Assembly: GCA_016871655.1 (NCBI GenBank) | Contig: VHCR01000061.1 | Location: 1 to 7,638 of the forward strand | From: Verrucomicrobiota bacterium | GTDB lineage: Bacteria > Verrucomicrobiota > Verrucomicrobiia > Chthoniobacterales > UBA6821 | DNA: 7,638 nt | Direction: 5' to 3' | Shown: in pieces, positions 1 through 5,548 of the stretch | How positions within the stretch are numbered: position 1 is the stretch's first letter | How the letters are laid out: every line of letters starts with the position of its first letter | Translations under genes and position numbers: made by a program | The notes under the pieces: generated by a model | What the model was told of the DNA's origin: nothing | What the model saw: the letters and a program-made list of their open reading frames with translations, nothing else | Database searches by the model: none

Positions 1-184
1 TGATGTGCTCGGTCAACGCTCCCATACCTGGGCCAACCTCGACCACATGATCCCCTTCAGCAATCCCGATCGCCTTCACAATCGCAGCAGACAAATTTCG
101 ATCAAATAGAAAATTCTGGCCTAACATTTTGCTAGGCCTGACCCCCAATTCTTCCAAACGCTGGCGCAGTTCTGCTTTTGACAT
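1..184 (-). CDS. rsmA: 16S rRNA (adenine(1518)-N(6)/adenine(1519)-N(6))-dimethyltransferase, N-terminal 61 codons (partial)
   Basis: The minus-strand reading frame starts at the ATG at 184-182 and runs off the left edge. It reads MSKAELRQRLEEL, then a PSKMLGQNFLFDRN segment, then VVEVGPGMGALTEHI. The LGQNFL block at about residues 21-26 and the SAM-binding E-V-G-P-G-M-G loop at about residues 49-55 are diagnostic of RsmA/KsgA. This enzyme dimethylates two adjacent adenines in the 3' terminal hairpin of 16S rRNA during 30S maturation in the cytoplasm. The start fits the family's usual short N-terminal lead-in. An AAGAAGAAGG stretch directly precedes the ATG, but most of it is too close to be an ideal ribosome-binding site. 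The gene diverges from the CPBP protease gene. Its 5' leader contains a nested inverted repeat (197-260) whose outer arm begins 12 nt upstream of the ATG. The catalytic half lies outside the window. Confidence 0.93.
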   Translation of the reverse strand, partial: MSKAELRQRLEELGVRPSKMLGQNFLFDRNLSAAIVKAIGIAEGDHVVEVGPGMGALTEHI

Positions 185-196
185 CCTTCTTCTTTA

Positions 197-260
197 AAGT
201 GATGGCTCAACAAAATCCAGCCTCGATTTTGTTAACAAAAAAGTAAAGTTGCCATCACTT
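197..260. repeat. Nested perfect inverted repeats in the rsmA / CPBP protease divergent gap
   Basis: The outer arms AAGTGATGGC (197-206) and GCCATCACTT (251-260) are a perfect 10-bp inverted repeat. Inside them, AACAAAATC (209-217) and GATTTTGTT (225-233) form a perfect 9-bp stem around the 7-nt loop CAGCCTC. As minus-strand RNA this would be a two-tier hairpin in the rsmA leader, ending about 12 nt before the start codon. It could be an operator, a leader-RNA structure, or the remnant of a small palindromic element. It lacks the ACAAGGC and AACGCAG core motifs of elements A-D. Its function is not known. The pairing itself is directly visible. Confidence 0.6.
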
Positions 261-354
261 ATTCCCAAGTTATTCACATTTTTTAAAAATAACTCGCAAA
301 ATCCTTCTCGCTTATTTTTTACTTCCTACATCTTGTTCTGGAGTTATTGTGGTA

Positions 355-370
355 AGCTCTCATCAGAGCT
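355..370 (+). promoter_or_regulatory. Small hairpin covering the ribosome-binding position of the CPBP protease gene
   Basis: AGCTCT (355-360), loop CATC and AGAGCT (365-370) form a perfect 6-bp stem with a 4-nt loop, ending 3 nt before the ATG at 374. It occupies the place where a Shine-Dalgarno sequence would be, and no strong one is present. It might dampen translation of the downstream pair. A 6-bp stem can also occur by chance. Confidence 0.35.
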
Positions 371-373
371 AAT

Positions 374-1225
374 ATGATTTTTTTTTCGACAACTATTACA
401 ACTCCCACAGCCGTCTCTCCCTTTCTAGATTTTAGCAATCCGGCATTATGGACACCGATTGCAATTGGAGGTTTTGCTCTCTTAGCTCTTGCGCTTCTTT
501 TTTATGGATGGCTTGGTTCTCGCGTTTTAAAAAAAGCAACTTTACCCCAACAGCCATTCACTCTTGTTGATGTTGGCGTGGCTTCTCTCCTCGCAGCGTG
601 GCTGATTTGGGTGATTAGCACTTCTTTTGGCAAAGATGAAGAAATTAATTTAACCCTCATTGCCCTAAACTCACTCCTCTATTTTTGTTTAGTCGGTGGT
701 ATCGCAGGACTTCTCTATTTTCGGAACCTCAAACCCGTCACGCTTTTTGGCCTTCACCCGCCGCATTTTGGAACAACCATCAAGTTGGCGTTTCTCTATT
801 TGCTGGCCGTTTATCCGCTCCTCATTCTGAGCCAGTCAGCAATTCAACCTTTCGTCCCCAATGAAAATGATGTTCAAACATTGGTTCTCTATTTTTTAAA
901 AAATCCGGGATGGAAAGAACGGTGTTCAATTATTGCTATGGCAACCTTGGTGGCGCCGATCGCCGAAGAATTTATTTTTCGCGGATATCTCTATGGCGTA
1001 GCGCGCCGCTTTCTAGGTCGGATTCCGGGCATTGCTATCAGCTCGGTTCTTTTTGCAGCAATGCACCTTCATTTGCCTTCGATGCCAGGGCTGACCGTGT
1101 TAGCTGTCATGCTCTGCTTGCTTTATGAGCGAACTGGGTCGCTCTGGTCCAACATTATTGTCCATGCAACGTTTAATACGATCTCGATTGTGATGCTGTT
1201 GATTTTTAAAGATGCGGTTTTATGA
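374..1225 (+). CDS. CPBP family intramembrane glutamic endopeptidase (CAAX prenyl protease 2/Abi type)
   Basis: This is a 283-residue polytopic membrane protein with about eight hydrophobic segments, at roughly residues 26-48, 64-83, 92-116, 137-156, 185-200, 218-233, 239-252 and 258-278. The three hallmark CPBP motifs appear in order: E198-E199-F-I-F-R203 (EExxxR), F227-A-A-M-H231 (FxxxH) and H264-A-T-F-N268 (HxxxN). All putative catalytic residues are present, so it is probably an active intramembrane peptidase. Family members process prenylated proteins in eukaryotes, or bacteriocin and regulatory substrates in bacteria; the substrate here is unknown. The ATG at 374 is the first plausible start, but it has no clear ribosome-binding site. 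The stop codon overlaps the thiL start (ATGA, 1222-1225), which implies translational coupling. That does not imply a role in thiamine metabolism. Family assignment is firm; function is not. Confidence 0.9.
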   Translation: MIFFSTTITTPTAVSPFLDFSNPALWTPIAIGGFALLALALLFYGWLGSRVLKKATLPQQPFTLVDVGVASLLAAWLIWVISTSFGKDEEINLTLIALNSLLYFCLVGGIAGLLYFRNLKPVTLFGLHPPHFGTTIKLAFLYLLAVYPLLILSQSAIQPFVPNENDVQTLVLYFLKNPGWKERCSIIAMATLVAPIAEEFIFRGYLYGVARRFLGRIPGIAISSVLFAAMHLHLPSMPGLTVLAVMLCLLYERTGSLWSNIIVHATFNTISIVMLLIFKDAVL

Positions 1226-2271
1226 ATGAGAATGAGCTTTTGAATCTCATTCGAAAAGAACTTCCACTTCATGATGATTCCATCATCGTCGGAAGCGGTG
1301 ATGATTGTGCTGTGGTGAAAATGAGTAAAAAAAATCTTGTTCTTAAAACTGATGCCACGATTGAAGGAATTCATTTTACGCATCAAGATGACCTCATTGA
1401 TATCGGCTGGAAAGCCCTCTGCAGGCCACTCAGCGACTTCGCTGCAATGGGAGCGATTCCACAACATGCCTTGATTACGGTTGCCGCTTGTGCTCATTGG
1501 AAAAAAGAAAACTGGTTACAGCTTGCTCGCGGTTTTGGAAAAGCGGCGCGTGCTTTTGGAGTTATCGTTGTCGGAGGCGAGATGGCACGTTCTCCCGAAA
1601 AACTTTTTCTTTCTGTCACGATCACCGGCTCTCCAGACTCTTCAACAGTACTTCGCAGCGGAGCCAAGCCCAATGACCTCATCTGCGTGACTGGAAAATT
1701 AGGAGGCTCTTTGAAAAGCGGACGTCATCTCACCTTTCAACCTCGATTAAAAGAAGGTCAATGGCTGGCAGCACAAAGAGAAGTTCACGCTATGATGGAC
1801 TTGAGCGATGGCCTTGGGAGCGATCTCCCACGTCTGGCGCAGGCAAGCAATTGCTCGTTCATTTTAGAAAAAGAAAAAATTCCGCACCATGAAGGCTGCA
1901 GTATCGAAGAAGCCATCAGCGATGGAGAGGATTATGAACTTCTTTTCACCGTTGCTCCAGAAACATGGCCAGCTCTCCAAAAAAAATGGAAACAGCAATT
2001 TCCTAAACTTTCTCTCAGTTGCATTGGCAAAATGATTTCTTCAACCCAGATATTTCATGGTGATTCTTCGCGAGGTGTAGCCCAGCGTGATGCAGACAAG
2101 GCGGACGAGGAGTTTGGCGAGGGGCTGTACTCAACATACCGCCCAAGCCAAAATCAGAGTCCAACGCAGTCTGCATCAGGCTCTCGCAAGTCACAGCAGA
2201 CTCACCGTGAAGTATTCGGGTTAACCTCTTCCTCTAGCCCCTTACCAAAAGGTTTTGATCACTTTGAATAA
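1222..2271 (+). CDS. thiL: Thiamine-monophosphate kinase ThiL, carrying an in-frame palindromic-element insertion near its C-terminus
   Basis: ThiL phosphorylates thiamine monophosphate with ATP to give the cofactor thiamine diphosphate, in the cytoplasm. The AIRS-kinase motifs are in order: G-S-G-D-D at 24-28, D-A-T-I-E-G-I-H-F at 44-52, L-S-D-F-A-A-M-G-A at 70-78, V-G-G-E at 117-120, R-S-G-A-K-P at 145-150, V-T-G-K-L-G-G-S at 156-163, D-L-S-D-G-L-G-S-D-L at 193-202 and S-D-G-E-D-Y-E-L at 233-240. The linker after residue 163 is shorter than in E. coli ThiL. The C-terminal strand C-I-G-K (267-270) is normally followed within about 25 residues by G-[FYW]-D-H-F. Here G-F-D-H-F is at 344-348, because residues of about 275-334 are encoded by palindromic element A (2043-2222, 180 bp = 60 codons). 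The insert is hydrophilic and rich in S, Q, R, D and E. The preserved frame and canonical end suggest a tolerated insertion rather than a broken gene. The start is coupled to the CPBP gene through ATGA. Confidence 0.95.
   Translation: MNENELLNLIRKELPLHDDSIIVGSGDDCAVVKMSKKNLVLKTDATIEGIHFTHQDDLIDIGWKALCRPLSDFAAMGAIPQHALITVAACAHWKKENWLQLARGFGKAARAFGVIVVGGEMARSPEKLFLSVTITGSPDSSTVLRSGAKPNDLICVTGKLGGSLKSGRHLTFQPRLKEGQWLAAQREVHAMMDLSDGLGSDLPRLAQASNCSFILEKEKIPHHEGCSIEEAISDGEDYELLFTVAPETWPALQKKWKQQFPKLSLSCIGKMISSTQIFHGDSSRGVAQRDADKADEEFGEGLYSTYRPSQNQSPTQSASGSRKSQQTHREVFGLTSSSSPLPKGFDHFE
2043..2222 (+). mobile_element. Palindromic MITE-like element A, inserted in frame in thiL
   Basis: The left arm (2043-2063) and right arm (2202-2222) are inverted repeats matching at 17 of 21 positions: AACCCAGATATTTCATGGTGA-type against its complement. 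Inside is a perfect 10-bp stem, TGATGCAGAC (2088-2097) with GTCTGCATCA (2169-2178). Further in, TTTGGC (2113-2118) pairs with GCCAAA (2147-2152), with additional G/C pairing towards the apex. The core motifs are ACAAGGCGGA (2096-2105) and AACGCAG (2163-2169). No transposase is encoded, so any mobility would need a protein supplied elsewhere. The thiL frame stays open throughout. Its arms and core match element B (2882-3064), including GATATTTCA at one end and a TGAA-x-TAT-x-C-x-GG-x-TAAC-like other end. Boundaries are set by the palindrome and may be off by a few bases. Confidence 0.75.
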
Positions 2272-2275
2272 AAAC

Positions 2276-2304
2276 TTGATACTGCTTTAAGATATAACTA
2301 AAGT
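2276..2304 (+). promoter_or_regulatory. Possible sigma-70-type promoter for the small secreted-protein gene
   Basis: TTGATA (2276-2281) and TAAAGT (2299-2304) are separated by 17 bp, immediately after the thiL stop codon. The -35 is a good match and the -10 matches at only four of six positions. The downstream GTG start is 47 nt away. The surroundings are AT-rich, so this may be chance. Confidence 0.25.
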
Positions 2305-2351
2305 TCGGCCTGTTTTTTACCGTCAACAACCCCAACCCCTCATCAAATCAA

Positions 2352-2822
2352 GTGAAACTCATAAAATTATTGTTCCTAGTATTTGCATTAAATTCGGCAG
2401 TCCTTTTTGCAGAAACGTTTACCTTTGCCGACAGCGGCAGTATGCAATTAGGAGACGCAGATCCAACACTCTTAGGTCCATGTTGTGTAGCTTGCCACGA
2501 TGGAGATACCGTCATTCTTCATAAGGGTTGCTCCCTTACAATTCAAGCCTCTACAAATCTTTCACCTAACACACCTCCATCAAAATCATTTTCATTCTAT
2601 TTTGATACTCACGAATATCTTATCGAAAATCCCATCCGTTATGCTAGCGACGACTCGGGTATTTACGACAACTTCTTTTTTTCTCGAATCAATGTCCTTG
2701 CTAAGGATTTAGGGCCAACAAAGCTCCACTTCGATACCATCACTGGAGATGGAAACCATCTTGAAGTCAAAAAAGAAACTATTACCATTATTGTTGATCC
2801 TGCAACTGAGCCTACGGCTTAG
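2352..2822 (+). CDS. Small secreted protein of unknown function with a Cys cluster (CCVACH)
   Basis: The product is 156 residues and I do not recognise the family. Residues 1-20 (K-L-I-K followed by a hydrophobic stretch ending A-V-L-F-A) look like a Sec signal peptide cut before E21. The mature part is about 136 residues. It contains C44-C45-V-A-C48-H49, which matches the CxxCH heme-c pattern, and a fourth cysteine at C60. The remainder alternates short hydrophobic and polar runs and ends with T-I-T-I-I-V-D-P, as in a beta-sandwich or Ig-like periplasmic domain. In such a fold the cysteines could simply form disulfides. The start is GTG at 2352: an in-frame stop lies at 2295-2297, and no other start between gives a sensible signal peptide. 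No good Shine-Dalgarno is visible. The gene lies 80 bp after thiL, between palindromic elements A and B. Confidence 0.65.
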   Translation: MKLIKLLFLVFALNSAVLFAETFTFADSGSMQLGDADPTLLGPCCVACHDGDTVILHKGCSLTIQASTNLSPNTPPSKSFSFYFDTHEYLIENPIRYASDDSGIYDNFFFSRINVLAKDLGPTKLHFDTITGDGNHLEVKKETITIIVDPATEPTA

Positions 2823-2845
2823 CCATTGACTAGGATTAAAGAATG

Positions 2846-2874
2846 AGATCAGTGGTCTGTTTTCAATTTTTAAT
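2846..2874 (+). terminator. Weak possible terminator after the secreted-protein gene
   Basis: AGATC (2846-2850), loop AGT and GGTCT (2854-2858) form a 5-bp stem with one G-U pair. It is followed by GTTTTCAATTTTTAATTT. The stem is short, so termination would be weak. The larger hairpin of element B starts just downstream. Confidence 0.25.
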
Positions 2875-2881
2875 TTTCTAC

Positions 2882-3064
2882 TAGCACGGATATTTCATTA
2901 CGCTCGCGACGAGAAAGTCACAAAGGCTGATGGAGCAAGGCAGGAGAAGAGTTTTGATACAAGGCTCTATGCCTGATGCTTGTCCAAATCAAAATTCAAG
3001 CCTAACGCAGCACCGATCGGCCCTCACGACTTTTCTCAGTGGAGAGAGTGAAATATCCTGGCTA
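2882..3064 (+). mobile_element. Palindromic MITE-like element B, abutting the comEC stop codon
   Basis: The ends are TAGC-AC-GGATATTTCA (2882-2897) and TGAAATATCC-TG-GCTA (3049-3064). GGATATTTCA is repeated perfectly in inverted form, and the outer TAGC/GCTA also pairs. Further in, GAGAAAGTC pairs with GACTTTTCTC (one bulge), and GGCTGAT near 2926 pairs roughly with the GATCGGCC side near 3014. The core motifs are GCAAGGCAGGA (2935-2945) and AACGCAG (3004-3010). The whole aligns with element A in arms and core. It encodes no credible protein. It lies between the convergent secreted-protein gene and comEC, where its hairpin could act as a bidirectional transcription barrier. That role is inferred. 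Confidence 0.7.
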
Positions 3065-3067
3065 ACT

Positions 3068-5356
3068 CTAATTTTTCTTAAAAATTGAAAATTGAACCCT
3101 GCCCCCATTGGTGATTTCAATGGTAACAGCTCCTGTCTCTTCTTGATCAAATAGCATAATGTTGTAACGCTTCAACATTTCTTGCTCTTCGTTAAAAATA
3201 GGACCGTGCAACGAAAAGGATTCCGGTAAAATTAAAAACTTAGGTTTTATTTTTTCCAAGAGTGGCTCGTATTTCAAAAGACTCGTTGGTCTCCATGCAA
3301 AATATAAAACGTCCGCAGAGAGCACCTCAGGAGAAGCTGTCTTGAAAAGCCACTCAGCAACACTGGAATTGGGAACAATAAAAATATTTTCTTGTGAGCA
3401 ATGGATGTTGAACGCAAAGGGAGGCATGTTTGCTGGCGCAAAAAATTCACCCCAACATTCTTTAGAAAAATTGAGTCGCCTTGGAAGCGGCATACAGTCT
3501 TGATGTGAAGACTGACATGATTTTAAAAATTGATGAAATTGAATGCCACGTCCAGGATTGGAGGGAGCAAAAATGAACCGCGGTTTCTCTTTTTCCAAAA
3601 GTAAAGAAGCACCACCAACACTTCCTGCCTCTGTTTGCGTGAGAACTAACCCTTCGAGATGAGAGACTCCAGCTTGCTCCAAAAAAGGAACGAGCGTCTT
3701 TGCGGCCTGCATGGTTCGAGCAGCGTTGATCACCCAAATTTTCCCTTCGCTCTGCATTACGATGGCTTGCGCCTCAGAAAAATCAAAAATCGTGATTCGT
3801 GGATGAGCTGGAGAGAAGGCAAGTGAAAAAGAACTCCACGGTAAAAGCGCAAAGCCATGAACAACGAGAATCAACATTTTGACAAAAACCCAATTGGCAT
3901 TATTAAAAATGGCGGCACCAGAAGAAGTGAGAAGACCAGCACTGATAGAGAGTAGCGCTGTCAACATGATGAGAAAGGCAAGTGGAACCGCAATCACATT
4001 AGCACCCAACGCTGAAAAAGAAATTTGATGAAAGTAGTAAGCCGTTGGCACAAATGCCCCAATCCATGCAGCGATTGAAACAGCGAGAAGCTGAGCCACG
4101 TGTTTCGCGATATGTTGCCAGCGTTGTTGCCAGCGAGTAATGAGTTTTTTTGGAAGGAAAGGATCGAACTCAAAATATTTTCCAAAACATTTCTCTAACG
4201 GTGAGGTCAAAAGAACAATGGCTAGCACCACTGAAAAAGAAAACTGCCATCCCATAGAAAAAAGAAGATTAGTATCAAAGAGAAGTAGTAAAAAAGCGGC
4301 TGCGGCAAGGTTGTTAAGAATTTGCGGTCGTCGCTCTAACAAAAATCCGATCAAGACAATCGCCGCCATCACGCCCGCCCGCAGGCTTCCCACATGACAT
4401 CCAGTGATCATGACATAAGAAAAAAGAAACACGAGCGTCACTGGAACTGCAATTCGAAGTGACAAACGCAGCAATTTCAAAAAAAACCAAATCATCATCA
4501 CCATCATTCCGACATGCAATCCACTCACCGCAAAAAGATGCATCGTTCCCGTCAGTTTGAAATCGTCGAGTAGCGTTTCGTTTTCTTTGACGCCAAGAAC
4601 AATTCCTTTGATGACACTCACGACAGCTTGATCACTCTCAATGCCACATTCCAAGAGCTTCTCCGCACGCTCTCTCCACGCAATTGCCCAACGTTTCAGA
4701 AAAAAACCGCGATTTGAGGAAACGATCTTTCCTGGTTCCGATGGATCCATCATTAGTTCCGTACAAACTTCCTGACGTGCTAACCATGCAGCCTTATTAA
4801 ACTCGCCTGGATTTTTGGGAAGGGATGGCGACTGCGCCGTTGCTCGCAAGGAAACAAGATCACCGTATGCAGGCAATACTCCCTCCCAATGAACAAGCAT
4901 AGTCACGTTGGGCGTCAACGTTCTGAAATTCCATTCCAACTGCTCCGTCTTGATAAAAAAAGTGATATGATTTTTTCCAACATGCTTGACTTCGCTCGTT
5001 ACTACGCCTCTCACCAGCATCGTGCTGTTGCTATTGTTGAGAAGCAAGGCGAGCCGCTTCGCTGGAGCTTCTTCCCATTGCCAGGCATGAACGATTCCAA
5101 AAAAAAGCATGACCAATAAAAAACAAATCGGCAGTCGCCAGCGTCGCACTATCAACCATCCTGCGAAGACGCCTAACATTCCCAACATTAAAGACCAGCT
5201 CGGCCACTGAAAAATTTCTTCAAATAAAACCCCTACCATCGCCACCAGAAGGAGTCCTACAAAAGGAAGGCGTTTTTTATTAAAAAAATTAACCACAAAG
5301 AAATCAAAGAAAATAAAAGTACCGAGTGGCGAGTAGCGAGTTTTTAAGATCAACAA
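3068..5356 (-). CDS. comEC: ComEC/Rec2-family competence protein with a degenerate metallo-beta-lactamase-like domain
   Basis: ComEC forms the inner-membrane channel that takes single-stranded DNA into the cytoplasm during natural transformation. The longest frame is 762 residues. Three N-terminal hydrophobic segments (about 31-45, 54-70, 75-91) precede an OB-like DUF4131 region, marked by Y-G-D-L-V-S-L (164-170) and N-P-G-E-F-N (182-187). The Competence-domain core follows, with G-T-M-H-L-F-A-V-S-G-L-H-V-G (270-283), G-C-H-V-G-S-L-R-A-G (319-328) and several membrane spans up to about residue 507. The C-terminal part (about 520-755) has the layout of the usual beta-lactamase-like domain but lacks its active-site motifs: F-D-F-S-E-A-Q-A stands where DVGQGDA is expected, V-I-N-A-A for LIDTG, and T-Q-T-E-A-G-S-V-G-G (573-582) for THPDADHIGG. 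The start is uncertain. The longest frame begins with TTG inside a short repeat and has no ribosome-binding site. GTG at 5296 (residue 21) is an alternative that keeps the first membrane segment. The stop codon is 3 bp from element B. Confidence 0.92.
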   Translation of the reverse strand: MLILKTRYSPLGTFIFFDFFVVNFFNKKRLPFVGLLLVAMVGVLFEEIFQWPSWSLMLGMLGVFAGWLIVRRWRLPICFLLVMLFFGIVHAWQWEEAPAKRLALLLNNSNSTMLVRGVVTSEVKHVGKNHITFFIKTEQLEWNFRTLTPNVTMLVHWEGVLPAYGDLVSLRATAQSPSLPKNPGEFNKAAWLARQEVCTELMMDPSEPGKIVSSNRGFFLKRWAIAWRERAEKLLECGIESDQAVVSVIKGIVLGVKENETLLDDFKLTGTMHLFAVSGLHVGMMVMMIWFFLKLLRLSLRIAVPVTLVFLFSYVMITGCHVGSLRAGVMAAIVLIGFLLERRPQILNNLAAAAFLLLLFDTNLLFSMGWQFSFSVVLAIVLLTSPLEKCFGKYFEFDPFLPKKLITRWQQRWQHIAKHVAQLLAVSIAAWIGAFVPTAYYFHQISFSALGANVIAVPLAFLIMLTALLSISAGLLTSSGAAIFNNANWVFVKMLILVVHGFALLPWSSFSLAFSPAHPRITIFDFSEAQAIVMQSEGKIWVINAARTMQAAKTLVPFLEQAGVSHLEGLVLTQTEAGSVGGASLLLEKEKPRFIFAPSNPGRGIQFHQFLKSCQSSHQDCMPLPRRLNFSKECWGEFFAPANMPPFAFNIHCSQENIFIVPNSSVAEWLFKTASPEVLSADVLYFAWRPTSLLKYEPLLEKIKPKFLILPESFSLHGPIFNEEQEMLKRYNIMLFDQEETGAVTIEITNGGRVQFSIFKKN
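5323..5341 (+). repeat. Heptamer tandem repeat CGAGTGG-CGAGTAG-CGAGT, left arm of a 12-bp inverted repeat
   Basis: Two and two-thirds units of a CGAGT(G/A)G heptamer lie within the extreme 5' end of the longest comEC frame. The last 12 bases, CGAGTAGCGAGT (5330-5341), recur perfectly inverted at 5754-5765. The pair brackets elements C and D. Short CGAGTAG-like satellites are probably replication-slippage products, but their inverted placement around the element pair is notable. Confidence 0.6.
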
Positions 5357-5381
5357 TAAATCCGTTTTTCGAAGTTTTGAT

Positions 5382-5387
5382 TTTATA
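5382..5387 (-). promoter_or_regulatory. Possible -10 box formed at the end of element C, pointing at comEC
   Basis: On the minus strand the end of element C reads CACTATA and continues into AAATC, producing TATAAA (5387-5382) about 30 nt before the longest comEC start. No good -35 lies 17 bp upstream. Correia elements of Neisseria are known to supply promoters from their ends. Transfer of that role to this element is inferred. Confidence 0.25.
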
Positions 5388-5548
5388 GTGTATTAAATTG
5401 AAAAGGGCATGTTAGAAGCGCTGAAATTTTTTCTTAGAACAAGGCCGAAGATCGAAGCGCTATCCGAAGATAACGTGAGATCTGAGAACGCAGCTCTAAG
5501 GAAAAAGAGCAAGCTTATCGCGTGCACTTTTCAATTTAATACACTATA
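5384..5548 (+). mobile_element. Palindromic MITE-like element C with Correia-like terminal inverted repeats
   Basis: The ends 5384-5405 and 5527-5548 are a perfect 22-bp inverted repeat beginning TATAGTGTATTAAATT. An inner stem pairs TTTTTTCTTAGA (about 5427-5438) with TCTAAGGAAAAA (5495-5506), with one mismatch. The core motifs are ACAAGGCCGA (5439-5448), followed by AGATCGAAGC, and AACGCAG (5487-5493). From memory, the Neisseria Correia element has ends starting TATAGTGGATTAA, is about 100-155 bp long, inserts at TA, and contains ACAAGGCGACGAAG and CAACGC inside. This 165-bp copy matches that plan closely. No transposase is present. A 109-codon open frame crossing C and D (5409-5738) is a by-product, not a gene. 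Confidence 0.8.

Noticed and set aside
270..278. TTATTCACA, a match to the relaxed DnaA-box consensus.
   Set aside because: A single box in an AT-rich gap, without dnaA/dnaN genes or a cluster of boxes, is expected by chance and does not support an origin.
1123..1497. A 124-codon minus-strand open frame, and a 72-codon plus frame at 910-1128.
   Set aside because: Both lie wholly within well-supported coding sequence (CPBP protease and thiL) in other frames and show no recognisable domain.
2043..2222. Frameshift or pseudogene status for thiL.
   Set aside because: All kinase motifs are present and the canonical C-terminal G-F-D-H-F is read in the same frame after the insertion, so an intact gene with an insertion is the better explanation.
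3070..3086. AATTTTT-CTT-AAAAATT inverted repeat at the comEC 3' end as a terminator.
   Set aside because: It lies within the last comEC codons, is pure A/T with a 3-nt loop, and has no GC stem, so it would be too weak to terminate.
2888..3090. An open frame across all of element B on the plus strand.
   Set aside because: It has no start context, no recognisable protein and no similarity beyond the element. It does show that the element sequence tends to lack stops, which helps explain how A could be tolerated in thiL.
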